26,010 nucleotides of DNA from DASQFU01 sp035632955 (GTDB lineage: Bacteria; Eisenbacteria; RBG-16-71-46), in assembly GCA_035632955.1 (NCBI GenBank), contig DASQFU010000151.1, forward strand, positions 1 to 26,010, written 5' to 3'. The position numbers were made by a program, and so were the translations under genes. Position 1 is the first letter of the stretch. Every line of letters starts with the position of its first letter. Shown one piece after another: positions 1 through 8,716 of the stretch. The notes beneath the pieces are model-generated. The model did no database searches and was not told the origin of the DNA. It was given only the letters and a program-made list of their open reading frames with translations.

Positions 1-746
1 CCTTCGAAACGGGCATCGAGCCCGTGACGGCGCGCGCGCTCCTCGAGCCGCGCGTGCTCGGGCCCCTCGCCAGCCACGGTCAGGAGACCCTGCATGCCCG
101 CGACCGCGTCCACGACCAGGTCCATTCCCTTGTCCGGGATCAGCCGGCCGACCGCGAGGACGCGGCCGCCGCGCCGCCCAGGCGTTGGCGGCAGCTCGAT
201 GCCGTTCGGCACGACAGCGAGACGCGGCGAGAGCTGCGCGGCTGCCGGGGCATCGACACGGCCAAGCTCCGCCAGCAGCTCGGCGCGCATGCCCTCGCTC
301 TGCACCAGCACCGTGCGCGCGCTACGCCACACACCCGGAGAGAACGTGCGTGCGCGCCACGAGGACGAGAGGCGGTACTCGGCCTCGCCGCGAATCCACA
401 CCAGTGCCGGAATGCCGAGCCGGCGCTGGATACGCACGCCGGCCAGTCCGCTGATGAAGGTCTGGAAGCACAGCAGCGCGTCCGGCCGAGGTTCGAGTGC
501 GGCGACCGCACGGCTCACGTTCGCGAGGTCCAGGAGCGTGCGCGCGAGTGGAATCCTCGCGATCGGAAGCCGCACGACTTCGAACCCGTCGCGACGTTCG
601 TGCTCGGGCTGGGAGTCGGGATCGCGACGCGTCACGACCGTCACGCGGTGGCGATCGGCCAGCCGTTGCGCCCAGGCCTCGGCCTGAACCTCCGCGCCTC
701 CAAACGGGCCGGGCGGAAAGTGTCCGATCAGGATCGCGAGGTTCAC
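1..746 (-). CDS. GT4-family glycosyltransferase, C-terminus cut by window edge
   Basis: A reading frame open from a GTG at 746 to the left window edge gives 248 codons with no stop. The N-terminus (MNLAILIGHFPPGPFGGAEV) has the glycine-rich start typical of GT-B fold GT4 enzymes, where a GGAE-type loop binds near the donor/acceptor cleft. Later segments resemble the hinge and the start of the donor-binding half, around VPNGIEL and VLAVGRLIPDKGMDLVVDA, followed by GEGPE, all standard GT4 landmarks. The E-x7-E catalytic region lies beyond the edge. The enzyme would transfer a sugar from a nucleotide-sugar on the cytoplasmic side. The GTG overlaps the stop of the upstream amidotransferase gene in a GTGA junction (743-746), so the two are probably translationally coupled. 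The family call is firm; donor and acceptor are unknown. Confidence 0.88.
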   Translation of the reverse strand, partial: MNLAILIGHFPPGPFGGAEVQAEAWAQRLADRHRVTVVTRRDPDSQPEHERRDGFEVVRLPIARIPLARTLLDLANVSRAVAALEPRPDALLCFQTFISGLAGVRIQRRLGIPALVWIRGEAEYRLSSSWRARTFSPGVWRSARTVLVQSEGMRAELLAELGRVDAPAAAQLSPRLAVVPNGIELPPTPGRRGGRVLAVGRLIPDKGMDLVVDAVAGMQGLLTVAGEGPEHARLEERARRHGLDARFE

Positions 747-2665
747 GTCGCTCGGGAGTCCGCGCGACTCGAGGCGAGCGGCGCGCCAAGCGCCTCGCGC
801 GGCCGATCGAGAAACGTCTGCGCCCAGAGCTCGAGGCAGACGAGCGCCCACACTTGGCGGGCCCGCCGCTCGTCGCGCCCGCCGCTTCCGGCGACCAGGC
901 GCTCGACTCCGATCGGACTCAACCATCCACGCCCACGCGCGCGCGCGTCGAGCAGCGTCTCGCGCGCCAGGGCTCCGAACGCGCCACCGAACCAGCGCTC
1001 GAGCGGCACGCCGAAGCCCTGCTTGCTGCGCGCGAGCGTTTCGGGCGGCAAGAGATCGCGCACCGCCTCGCGCAGGATCCATTTCCCGACGCCGCCTCGC
1101 AGCTTGTACTTGAACGGCACGCGAGCGACGAACTCCAGCACCTCGTGATCGAGCAGCGGGCAGCGCACCTCCAGTGAATGCATCATCGAGGTGCGATCGA
1201 CCTTCACCAGCACGTCGTCGGTCATGTAGGTCGTGGCGTCGAGCGCGAGCAGGGCCGGGATGTCCCCGAGCCCCCCTGCCGCGCTCGCGTGGCGCTCGCG
1301 TGCATCCGCGAACGAATCGTGCGCTCCGAGCGCAGCGCGCATCTGTGGCGCGAGCAGTGTTTGCAGGTCGCGCGGCGGAAAATACGACATCACGTCGAGA
1401 TGCCGGTCGACCACGTTCAAACCGAGCCGATGGAGCTTGCGCCCGAGCGGATGGTCGGGATGCAGCGCTCCCGCGCCACGGCCGAGCGCCCGGCGCAGCC
1501 CGGCCGGGATGCGGTCGAGGCGCGCGTAATGCCGGGCCCAGGCATACGTCGTATAGCCCGCGTAGGCTTCGTCGCCGCCGTCTCCCGAAAGCACCACCGT
1601 GACCTCGCGGCGCGCCATCTCCGCCACGTACGCGGTCGGGATCATGGATGGGTCGGCGAACGGCTCGTCCATCTGCCACACGAGGCGCGGCAACAGCTCG
1701 AGCGCGCGGGGCTCCACGATCAGCTCGTGATGATCGGTGCCGAGGTGGCGTGCGACGCGGCGCGCGTGCTCGAGCTCGCTGAAGTCCTGCTCCGCGAAAC
1801 CGATGCTGAACGTCTTCACCGGCTCGCGCACCGCCTGGGTCATCAGGGCAACGACGGCGCTCGAGTCGATGCCGCCCGACAGGAACGCGCCCAACGGCAC
1901 ATCCGACATCAGCCGTACGCGCACCGCCTCGGAGAGCAGTGCGCGCAAACGCTCTTTGTAGTACGTCTCCGGCTGTCCGCGCTCGGGCTCGACCGGCAGC
2001 TCCCAGTAGCGCCGGAGGCGCACGCCGTTCGCGTCGCAGCTCAGGACGTGCGCGGCCGGTAGCTTGTGCACGCCTTTCCAGATCGTGCGCGGCGCTGGGA
2101 CGTACTGGAAGGTCAGATAGTCGGTGAGCGCGCGCTCGTCGACGTCGCGCGGCACCGTCGGATCGATCAGCAACGCCTTGAGCTCCGACGCGAACGTTAC
2201 GCGCTTACCGTCGTCGTGGTAGTAGAGCGGCTTCTTGCCGAGCCGATCCCGGCCGAGCAGCAACCGCCGCCGGCCCCGGTCGAACAGCCCGAACGCGAAC
2301 ATGCCGCGCAGGTGGCCGAGCATGTCGTCCCCGTGCTCCTCGTAGAGATGGAGCAGCGACTCCGTGTCGCTCGAGCCACGGAAACGATGGCCGCGGGCGG
2401 CCAGCACCCCGCGCAGCTCCGGCCAGTTGTAGAGCTCGCCGTTGAACGTCACCCACAAGGACTCGTCCTCGTTCGCGAGCGGCTGGTGCCCGCCCGGGGA
2501 GAGATCCACGATCGCGAGCCGCCGGTGCCCGAGCGCCACCGGACCGTCGTTCCAGAGTCCGTGATCGTCCGGCCCGCGGTGACGCAGGAGCCCGACCTGG
2601 CGAGCGAGCAGCTCGAGATCGGGTCGGCCGTCTCGGTAGTGGAAAACTCCGGCGATGCCGCACAC
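743..2665 (-). CDS. asnB: Glutamine-hydrolysing asparagine synthetase-like amidotransferase
   Basis: This 640-residue protein has a class II glutamine amidotransferase domain (about 1-190) followed by an ATP-dependent synthetase domain. I chose the GTG at 2665, not the upstream in-frame ATG at 2776, because it places the catalytic cysteine at residue 2 (MCGIAGVF), where it must become N-terminal. It is also preceded by GGGAGG with an 8-nt spacer. Visible motifs are RHRGPDD (28-34), FNGELYN (74-80), LGRDRLGKKPLYY (137-149) and the pyrophosphate loop SGGIDSS (263-269). Length is normal for bacterial AsnB. It starts 1 nt after the GT-C gene and overlaps the GT4 gene by 4 nt. AsnB paralogues in polysaccharide loci often amidate sugar acids or other carboxylates rather than making free asparagine. 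That role here is inference from context; the fold and chemistry are well supported. Confidence 0.93.
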   Translation of the reverse strand: MCGIAGVFHYRDGRPDLELLARQVGLLRHRGPDDHGLWNDGPVALGHRRLAIVDLSPGGHQPLANEDESLWVTFNGELYNWPELRGVLAARGHRFRGSSDTESLLHLYEEHGDDMLGHLRGMFAFGLFDRGRRRLLLGRDRLGKKPLYYHDDGKRVTFASELKALLIDPTVPRDVDERALTDYLTFQYVPAPRTIWKGVHKLPAAHVLSCDANGVRLRRYWELPVEPERGQPETYYKERLRALLSEAVRVRLMSDVPLGAFLSGGIDSSAVVALMTQAVREPVKTFSIGFAEQDFSELEHARRVARHLGTDHHELIVEPRALELLPRLVWQMDEPFADPSMIPTAYVAEMARREVTVVLSGDGGDEAYAGYTTYAWARHYARLDRIPAGLRRALGRGAGALHPDHPLGRKLHRLGLNVVDRHLDVMSYFPPRDLQTLLAPQMRAALGAHDSFADARERHASAAGGLGDIPALLALDATTYMTDDVLVKVDRTSMMHSLEVRCPLLDHEVLEFVARVPFKYKLRGGVGKWILREAVRDLLPPETLARSKQGFGVPLERWFGGAFGALARETLLDARARGRGWLSPIGVERLVAGSGGRDERRARQVWALVCLELWAQTFLDRPREALGAPLASSRADSRAT

Positions 2666-2666
2666 G

Positions 2667-5333
2667 TCAGTGGCCTCCCGATGGCGGAGCGAGTCGACCG
2701 TGGGGCGAGATCCGGACCGTGCTGTCCCGCCCGCTCGAGGTCGCGGCATCGGTGCGAGCGGGCGTCCGCCGGACATCGATGATCCCTACGGTCTCACCAG
2801 TGTAGTAGTCGCGGTCGGAGAAATAGTCGCTCAGCCGGTAGTTCATGTAGTGCGGCTCCCGCAACATCTTGATCTGGACCTGATATCGCCCCTCGGCGAC
2901 GTCGCGCGGCACCACGACCTGGAACGAATCCCGCACGACCTGATCCGGCCGCCACGCATCGACGGCGTAACGGCCGCCCGCCGGCAGATGATCGGCGCGG
3001 AAACGATAGCGTTCCCCGCGCGCCCGCTCGAGCAGCTTACGCACCGGCTTGGCGAGCGCTGCGGGCGGATCGAGTCCGCCAGGCAGGGCGCGATCGAAGC
3101 GCACAGCGACGCGATAGGCGCCCGGCTCCTGAGGCTCGAGCGCGCGCCAGTCCGCGACCCCGTTCAGCGTGTCCCCGGGAGCCAATATGCGGGGCGACAG
3201 GCCGAGCCGGTGGAGCACGGGACGCCCCTCCTCGATCCGGCGCGCGATCGGGAAATGTCCGGCCACGAAGGGAAGCACGAACGATCGCTCCGGCGGCAGC
3301 GACGCAAGCGTGTCGAGCGCCTCGCGCCGCACCCGGTAGAGCGTCAGGCCGTCGAGCGCGACCAGCCGCTCAAAAGTGGCCGGGGCCGATTCGAGGCGCG
3401 CACGAGCGGCCGCATGCCACTCCGGACCGGGCCCCCAGTAGTCGAGTTGTGGCGTCACCCGGAACGTGCCGTTCAGGAGCACGAGGTCCACGTCGTAGCG
3501 GTCCACGACCTCGCGCATACGCTGCCAGCTCCCGAACGGATCGAGCGCATCGCGGGCGTCGAGAATGCGCCGCAGCGCGAGCGAGTCGCTCGGCGAGCTG
3601 TGCTGGTCGAGCAGCGTGACCACGTAGTGCCGGCTCAGCATCGGCACCGCGTACGACGTCGCCGGATCGGAGAGCACGACCTGCCCGGCCGGCAGCCGAT
3701 CGTCCATCCAGCGCATCATCGGACGCCAGCGCAGCGCGTTGTCGGCCGCCTCGGCATTCAGGTGCGGGCGCGGATGGAGCAGGACCTCGATCGCCTGGCC
3801 GAGAGCGGGCGCGGCGAGCACCAGGATGCCGGCGAGCGCGACCGCCGGCAACCGACGCGCGGCGACCGGACCCGCGCGCAACCGCGCGATCAGCTCGGGC
3901 AGCGCCCAAGCGAGAAGGCCGGCGAGCGGCACGATCCAAATCATCCGCATCAGCAGATAACCGAGCCTGGGCTCGAGCCACCCGATCGCGAGCGGATTGA
4001 ACATCACCAGCGCCACGGCCAGCGAGCTGGTGAGGAGATAGAGGACGGCGGGATTTTGTCGTCCCCAGCGCCACAGCGGCCACCAGCTCAGAGGCACGAT
4101 CATCCACAGAATTCCCAGCCACTCCCAGAGCACGCCGATCGAGACCACGTCGAGGCTACCCGCGACCCGCATCAGTCCCTGCGATTCCGTGTGGATGATG
4201 TTCGTCGGCGCGTAGGCCATGCGCATGCGCCAGAGAAAGAATGGCAGGCACGCAACCGCGATCGCAGCGGCGGTTCCCAGCAGACGGCGTACGACTGAGG
4301 AGAATCGGCGGTCGCGCACGAGCAGACCGAGGGCGAGCGCCGAGAACACGAGCGCGAACTGGAGCGCCGCGAACACGTGTGTCGTCACGGCGGCGAAGCC
4401 GAGGCCGGCCGCCGCCAGCCGCAGCGACCATGCGGGTCGCGCGAGGTCGGCGAGCACCGCGATCGCCGTGGCGAGCGAGAGCTGGTCGGCGAGCTTCGTG
4501 GCATAGACGCCTTCGCGCAGCTCCCCCCCTGCCAGGCTCCCCCCATACGTGAGGAGCAATGCCCAGGCGGCGATCACGGCTCCGGCATTGCCACGCACCA
4601 GAAACCCAAGGCCCGCCGCCGTCATGACGAACAACGGAGCGATGCAGGCCGAAAGATCCCGCCACGTCTCGGCCGGGTCGGCGGCCGCGAGCCGTGAGAT
4701 CCACGCCACCTGTCCGTGCCAGAGCCCCTTGCGTGGATCGGCGCCGGTCGGGCCCGCGTCCTTGAAGAACGCGTCGTGCGGGAACAGGTCGCCGCTTTGG
4801 AGCATGCGGCGGATCGTGCCGACGTGATCCGGCGAGTCGCTGTAGTAGGAGAGCGGCGTCCCGAAGCGCGCGGAGTGCAGCGCTGCGAGCGCGGCGGCCA
4901 CGACGACGAGGAAGATCGCACCACGGCCCAACACGAGAGCCGAACCACTTCCGGCTCGAGACGATCTCGGCTCGGACGGTCGCGTCTCGGGCTCTTTACG
5001 CGCGCGCCATGCCGCCAGCGCCCATGGCACGAGCGTCGTCGCGGGCGTCCAGGTCAGCAGGGCGGTGAACGGCACGTCGAGCATGCGCGTGACGAGCAGC
5101 AGGAGCGCATTCCAGGCGATGCCGAGCCCGAGCGCCCAGCTCGAGACGATCGGCCCGCCACCCCGCGGCCTGGCGCCGAGCGCACACCAACCCGCGCCCG
5201 GCAGGAGCACGAGCACGGCGAAAGCGAGCGCCACGCGCGGTCCGGATGGAAGCCCGTCGAGCAGGCGCGCCGCCAACGCTAGGTGCACCGCGAGGCCGGC
5301 GGCGAGCACAGCGCGGGCGCGAACTTGCATCAT
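2667..5333 (-). CDS. Large GT-C-like integral membrane protein with C-terminal extracytoplasmic region
   Basis: The 888-residue product has many hydrophobic segments over about residues 5-510, then a roughly 370-residue soluble tail. After the first membrane block the segment YYSDSPDH (163-170) sits in the position of the acidic first-loop motif of GT-C polyprenyl-phosphate-sugar glycosyltransferases. The tail begins with a segment about the bound substrate-like loop (VVLSDPATSYAVPMLSRHYV) common in GT39/DUF6541-like membrane proteins. It ends in a beta-rich region with a repeated 'GRYxVxI/VxWRPDQVVRDSF' character. The ATG at 5333 is preceded by GGGGGAA (5337-5343); a second ATG follows immediately at 5330. 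It is the first gene of a leftward unit with the AsnB-like and GT4 genes (1-nt gap). I do not recognise the exact family, so donor, acceptor and even transferase activity are inferred. Confidence 0.72.
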   Translation of the reverse strand: MMQVRARAVLAAGLAVHLALAARLLDGLPSGPRVALAFAVLVLLPGAGWCALGARPRGGGPIVSSWALGLGIAWNALLLLVTRMLDVPFTALLTWTPATTLVPWALAAWRARKEPETRPSEPRSSRAGSGSALVLGRGAIFLVVVAAALAALHSARFGTPLSYYSDSPDHVGTIRRMLQSGDLFPHDAFFKDAGPTGADPRKGLWHGQVAWISRLAAADPAETWRDLSACIAPLFVMTAAGLGFLVRGNAGAVIAAWALLLTYGGSLAGGELREGVYATKLADQLSLATAIAVLADLARPAWSLRLAAAGLGFAAVTTHVFAALQFALVFSALALGLLVRDRRFSSVVRRLLGTAAAIAVACLPFFLWRMRMAYAPTNIIHTESQGLMRVAGSLDVVSIGVLWEWLGILWMIVPLSWWPLWRWGRQNPAVLYLLTSSLAVALVMFNPLAIGWLEPRLGYLLMRMIWIVPLAGLLAWALPELIARLRAGPVAARRLPAVALAGILVLAAPALGQAIEVLLHPRPHLNAEAADNALRWRPMMRWMDDRLPAGQVVLSDPATSYAVPMLSRHYVVTLLDQHSSPSDSLALRRILDARDALDPFGSWQRMREVVDRYDVDLVLLNGTFRVTPQLDYWGPGPEWHAAARARLESAPATFERLVALDGLTLYRVRREALDTLASLPPERSFVLPFVAGHFPIARRIEEGRPVLHRLGLSPRILAPGDTLNGVADWRALEPQEPGAYRVAVRFDRALPGGLDPPAALAKPVRKLLERARGERYRFRADHLPAGGRYAVDAWRPDQVVRDSFQVVVPRDVAEGRYQVQIKMLREPHYMNYRLSDYFSDRDYYTGETVGIIDVRRTPARTDAATSSGRDSTVRISPHGRLAPPSGGH
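2674..2679 (-). promoter_or_regulatory. Shine-Dalgarno GGGAGG deciding the asnB-like start
   Basis: GGGAGG on the minus strand lies 8 nt before the GTG at 2665, inside the last codons of the upstream GT-C gene. It favours the short form with Cys2 over the 37-residue longer frame. Confidence 0.75.
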
Positions 5334-5380
5334 CCGTTCCCCCGCGCGTGCCGCTCCAGACGCGGTGCCGCTGGTGAGCG

Positions 5381-7066
5381 ATGAATCGGATTGCTAGACT
5401 GCTCCGCTTCGCGATGAGGAATCCACCCGCACCGAGATCTGCCACGCGTTCGACTCAACTGCGCGCGACATTGGATGCGAACGCAGACCGCTGGGAATTG
5501 GCGCTCCTCGGCGTCGCGGCGGTCGCGGGCTTCGCCTACGCCTTCCTCGCCTCGCCGACGGATCTCGTCTTCCGCTACACCGACGACGCCTACTACTACT
5601 TCAACGTGGCGCGCAATCTCGCGCTCGGCCATGGTCCGACCTTCGACCGGCTGAACGCGACCAACGGCTTCCATCCGCTCTGGATGCTGTGCTTGATGCC
5701 GGTCTTCGCGCTGAGCGCGGACCAGCCCTTGCTGGCGCTGCGCCTCGTGCTCTGCCTGATCACCGTGATCACGTGCGCGACGCTGTGGATCGTCCACCGG
5801 ACTCTGGAGCGTTTCCTCGGCCGCGAGGCAGCAGGGGTTGGCGTCGCCGCGATGCTGTCGCCCGTGTTTCTGAACCCGCTCGTGAACGGCCTCGAGACGG
5901 GACTCGTCGTCCTTCTGCTCTGGCTCCTGCTCTGGGCGTGCCACCGGCACCGGCTGCTCGATTCGGGGACCAGCGCCCGTGCCGATGCGGCGCTGGGTGC
6001 TCTGCTCGGTCTGTTGCTGCTGTCGCGGCTGGATCTGATTTTTGCGGTCGGAACACTCGGCGCCTTGACCGGTGTGCGTGCGCTGCGCGCCGGCGGCGCT
6101 CGCGCGGCCGTTGCCAAACTGCTCCGTATCGGCGCGCCAATCGTAGTCCTCGTCGCTCCCTACCTGGCGTGGAACCAGGCACGTTTCGGACACCTGGTTC
6201 CCATCAGCGGCATGCTCAAGAGCACGTTTCCCGTGGTCTCGTTCTCGGCTCACGAGCTCCGGCGCATGGACGTCGTGATCGGCGAGACTCAGCTTCTGAT
6301 CGCGACGGCGGGCATCGCTATTTCGCTGTTTCTCCCGCGCCTGACGATCTCCGGCGCCACTCTCTGGAGCCGAGCGGAGGCGACCTCGGGTTGGCTTGCC
6401 GCCATCGCTCTGTGGCTCGGCGCCTGCCTCCATTTCGCCAACAGCATTCTGTTCATGAACTGGGGCGTGTACTGGTGGCACTTCGCGTCCTACGGTCCGA
6501 CTGCGTTGCTCGCGCTGGCGCTGATCGTTCACGGGCTTCTTGACCGGCTCGGACGCCGGCGCCTGTGGGCCGCGGCGGCAATCAGTGCCATGGTCGCGCT
6601 GTCCCTGTTCACGCATCGGGTGGAAACGCGAATCCGCGGCAATCAGCACCGCATCTGGCATCAGTCGGCGCTCTGGGCACGAGATCATCTTCCCCTCGAG
6701 GCCGTGATCGGCATGACCGACTGCGGGACGTTCGGCTACTTCAGCGAGCGCAGAACCATCAACCTGGACGGCGTCATCAACAGCTACGCCTATCATGAGG
6801 CGGTGCGTGAGCGGCGGCTCACAGCGTTCCTGCAGAAGTGCGGAGTGACCCATTTCGCCCACCATGCGGTCGTGTATCGGGAAGGGGTCTACGTCGTGCC
6901 GATTACGACCCACGTCCTCGGGCTCGACGATGCCGTGGTCGTCACGACGCCTGCCGCCGAGGTCTACCGCTCGCCGCCCTACCAGGACGGACACGTCGTG
7001 ATCTGGGACGCCCGGCGCGTGCGGGTGTTGAACGACGTTGCCGACCTCGCGCCCCTCCGGCGCTGA
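5381..7066 (+). CDS. GT-C-like membrane glycosyltransferase
   Basis: The 561-residue protein has a first membrane helix near 38-57, then FRYTDDAYYYFNVARNLA (64-81) and ATNGFHPLW (93-101). The paired aspartates (68-69) after the first helix are the hallmark of GT-C enzymes that use lipid-phosphate sugar donors. About ten further hydrophobic segments follow to about residue 410, then a soluble C-terminal domain (about 430-561) containing CGTFGYFSER and NLDGVINSYAYHEA. This C-terminal pattern recurs in the partial gene at 25555-26010. The start is uncertain: ATG at 5381 has no clear Shine-Dalgarno, and ATG at 5414 (residue 12) is an alternative lying 13 nt after a TAGACT hexamer. It is divergent from the GT-C gene ending at 5333 (47-bp gap) and followed 9 nt later by another GT-C gene. 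Confidence 0.82.
   Translation: MNRIARLLRFAMRNPPAPRSATRSTQLRATLDANADRWELALLGVAAVAGFAYAFLASPTDLVFRYTDDAYYYFNVARNLALGHGPTFDRLNATNGFHPLWMLCLMPVFALSADQPLLALRLVLCLITVITCATLWIVHRTLERFLGREAAGVGVAAMLSPVFLNPLVNGLETGLVVLLLWLLLWACHRHRLLDSGTSARADAALGALLGLLLLSRLDLIFAVGTLGALTGVRALRAGGARAAVAKLLRIGAPIVVLVAPYLAWNQARFGHLVPISGMLKSTFPVVSFSAHELRRMDVVIGETQLLIATAGIAISLFLPRLTISGATLWSRAEATSGWLAAIALWLGACLHFANSILFMNWGVYWWHFASYGPTALLALALIVHGLLDRLGRRRLWAAAAISAMVALSLFTHRVETRIRGNQHRIWHQSALWARDHLPLEAVIGMTDCGTFGYFSERRTINLDGVINSYAYHEAVRERRLTAFLQKCGVTHFAHHAVVYREGVYVVPITTHVLGLDDAVVVTTPAAEVYRSPPYQDGHVVIWDARRVRVLNDVADLAPLRR
5395..5400 (+). promoter_or_regulatory. Possible -10 element TAGACT near the GT-C start
   Basis: TAGACT matches a sigma-70 -10 at the key T, A and final T positions and resembles the TAGAAT hexamers before two other plus-strand genes here. 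If used, translation would have to begin at the ATG at 5414, since the ATG at 5381 lies upstream. No convincing -35 was seen. Confidence 0.22.
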
Positions 7067-7075
7067 GACCTGAGC

Positions 7076-8716
7076 GTGGCGATGCATGTTCAGAACGAGG
7101 ACGCAGGATCCGCGGCGAGCATGCCGAGCCATAGCGGCGGATCGACGGCGCGGCGGCTGGTTCGTGCCGGGCTCCTGCTGTTCGGTGCCGCCACGGCGCT
7201 CGTCCATCTCGATCTCACGGTGCGGCGTCCCGACCGTCCGATCTTCGCCTTCGATAGCGCGGAGTACGCACTGGCCGGACGCCATCTCGCCCGCACCGGC
7301 ACGCTCGCCACGCCCTTCGCACACCCCGCGGTGCTCGGCAAGCTCGATCAGCCTCCGTTTCCGTTGATCACCGGACACCCGCTCGTGCCGCTGCTCGACG
7401 GAGCGCTGTTCGCAGTCGGCGGGCCTCGCCCCGAGCTGACGCTGATTCCGCCACTCCTCGCCTATCTCGGCTTGATCCTGCTCGCGGCCGCGCTGGCCGA
7501 GCGACTTAGCGGATCGCTGCTCGCCGGCGCTCTGGCCGGCGGCGCCGTGGCGTGCTCGCGCGATCTGCTGCGCTACGCCGCCGAGGGCATGACCGAGCTT
7601 CCGTTCACGCTCGCCTGGACCGGCGCCCTGCTGCTCCTGCTGCTCCATCGTGAACGCCCGCGGCCGGTCGTGCTCGGCGCGGCACTTGGGCTCGCGCATC
7701 TCGCGCGCCCGGTCGTCGGCCCGCTGTTGCCGGTATGGCTCGTCCTCCTCGCGTGGTGGACGCCGCCCGGCCGGCGACTGCGAACGACGGCGATCGCGCT
7801 CGCCGGGTTCGCGCCGTTCGCCGCCGCGCTGCTCCTCTACAAGTGGCTGGCCACCGGCCATCCGTTCACCGAGTCCGGCGCTCACCTCCTGCTGACCGGA
7901 GTCGCGCCAGAGCTCACCGTCGCCTTTCTCAACTGCTCGATCCCTCCACCGGACCCGCTCGCGTATCTCGCCGCACATCCCGACCGATGGCTGGCCAAGA
8001 TCGCGACGCGCGGACCGGAGTTGCTGCTTGCCGCCTTCACGCGCGAGAGCCTGTTGGTCGGCGTCCTGCTCGTCTCGGCCGCGACCGCGCCCCAGGCCTC
8101 CGTCCGCCGCGACTTCTCGCGCGCGCTGCTGCCGCTGCTGATCGGCATGGTGGCGCTCTCCACGCTGACCGTGCCCAATGCCCGCTACGTGATCCCCTTT
8201 GCCCCGGCGTTGTGGGCGGTCGCCGTGGCCGAAGCGTTCGGCCTCGCCCGCGCTGTGGGATTCCGGCGCGTGATCGCCGCCGCGCTGGCGGGCGCGGTTG
8301 TCGTCTTCGGCGCGCTCTACCCGACCCTGCGAGCCTGGCGCCACCCGACGCCGGTCCCGTTCACGGAGCGGCAGTGGCGAGGATTGGGTTCGGCGCTCGC
8401 TCGATCGCTGCCCCCCGGCGCGCGCGTCGGCAGCGACATCGCGCCCTGGGTCGCCTGGTACGCGGACCGCGTCGCAGTGCTCCTCCCCAACACGCCGGCC
8501 GACCTCGGCGCCCTCGAGCGGGAGCTGCCGCTCGACGCGCTGGTCGTCAGCAACGAGTGGGTGATCCATCAACCGGGCGGCCGCCGCTGGCGCGACGTCT
8601 TCGCGGGACGCGAACGGTTGCCGGGCTGGTCCACCCTGGCCGTGATCTCGTCCGGCGACTTGCGGGCATTGGTGCTCGCGCACGCGGATTCCCTGGATCA
8701 TTCGCCCACCTTTTGA
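7076..8716 (+). CDS. GT-C-like (GT39/ArnT-type) membrane glycosyltransferase
   Basis: The 546-residue protein has an N-terminal helix (about 28-48), then IFAFDSAEYALAGRHLA (56-72). The acidic residue pair after the first helix resembles the catalytic loop of PMT/ArnT-type transferases. About ten more hydrophobic segments follow to about residue 430, with a short C-terminal soluble region (about 435-546) containing GARVGSDIAPWVAWYADR, a segment common at the end of such proteins. It probably moves a sugar from a polyprenyl-phosphate donor to an extracytoplasmic acceptor. The first possible start is GTG at 7076; ATG at 7082 is two codons later and ATG at 7121 is also in frame, and none has a strong Shine-Dalgarno. 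It is 9 nt behind the preceding GT-C gene, so they are probably co-transcribed. Its 3' end overlaps the convergent flippase gene by 19 bp. Confidence 0.8.
   Translation: MAMHVQNEDAGSAASMPSHSGGSTARRLVRAGLLLFGAATALVHLDLTVRRPDRPIFAFDSAEYALAGRHLARTGTLATPFAHPAVLGKLDQPPFPLITGHPLVPLLDGALFAVGGPRPELTLIPPLLAYLGLILLAAALAERLSGSLLAGALAGGAVACSRDLLRYAAEGMTELPFTLAWTGALLLLLLHRERPRPVVLGAALGLAHLARPVVGPLLPVWLVLLAWWTPPGRRLRTTAIALAGFAPFAAALLLYKWLATGHPFTESGAHLLLTGVAPELTVAFLNCSIPPPDPLAYLAAHPDRWLAKIATRGPELLLAAFTRESLLVGVLLVSAATAPQASVRRDFSRALLPLLIGMVALSTLTVPNARYVIPFAPALWAVAVAEAFGLARAVGFRRVIAAALAGAVVVFGALYPTLRAWRHPTPVPFTERQWRGLGSALARSLPPGARVGSDIAPWVAWYADRVAVLLPNTPADLGALERELPLDALVVSNEWVIHQPGGRRWRDVFAGRERLPGWSTLAVISSGDLRALVLAHADSLDHSPTF

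Noticed and set aside
2666..2776. N-terminal extension of the AsnB-like protein to the ATG at 2776
   Set aside because: It would bury the catalytic cysteine, which must be residue 2 after initiation, and it overlaps the upstream gene by over 100 bp.
2655..4298. A 547-codon plus-strand frame opposite the large GT-C-like gene
   Set aside because: Low-complexity charged antisense translation; the minus-strand protein has proper membrane helices and a ribosome site.
5330..8701. A 1123-codon minus-strand open frame opposite the two GT-C genes
   Set aside because: Its translation is dominated by Arg/Gln/Glu/His with no domain pattern, while the plus strand encodes two coherent membrane proteins. 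Long antisense frames are expected at this GC content.
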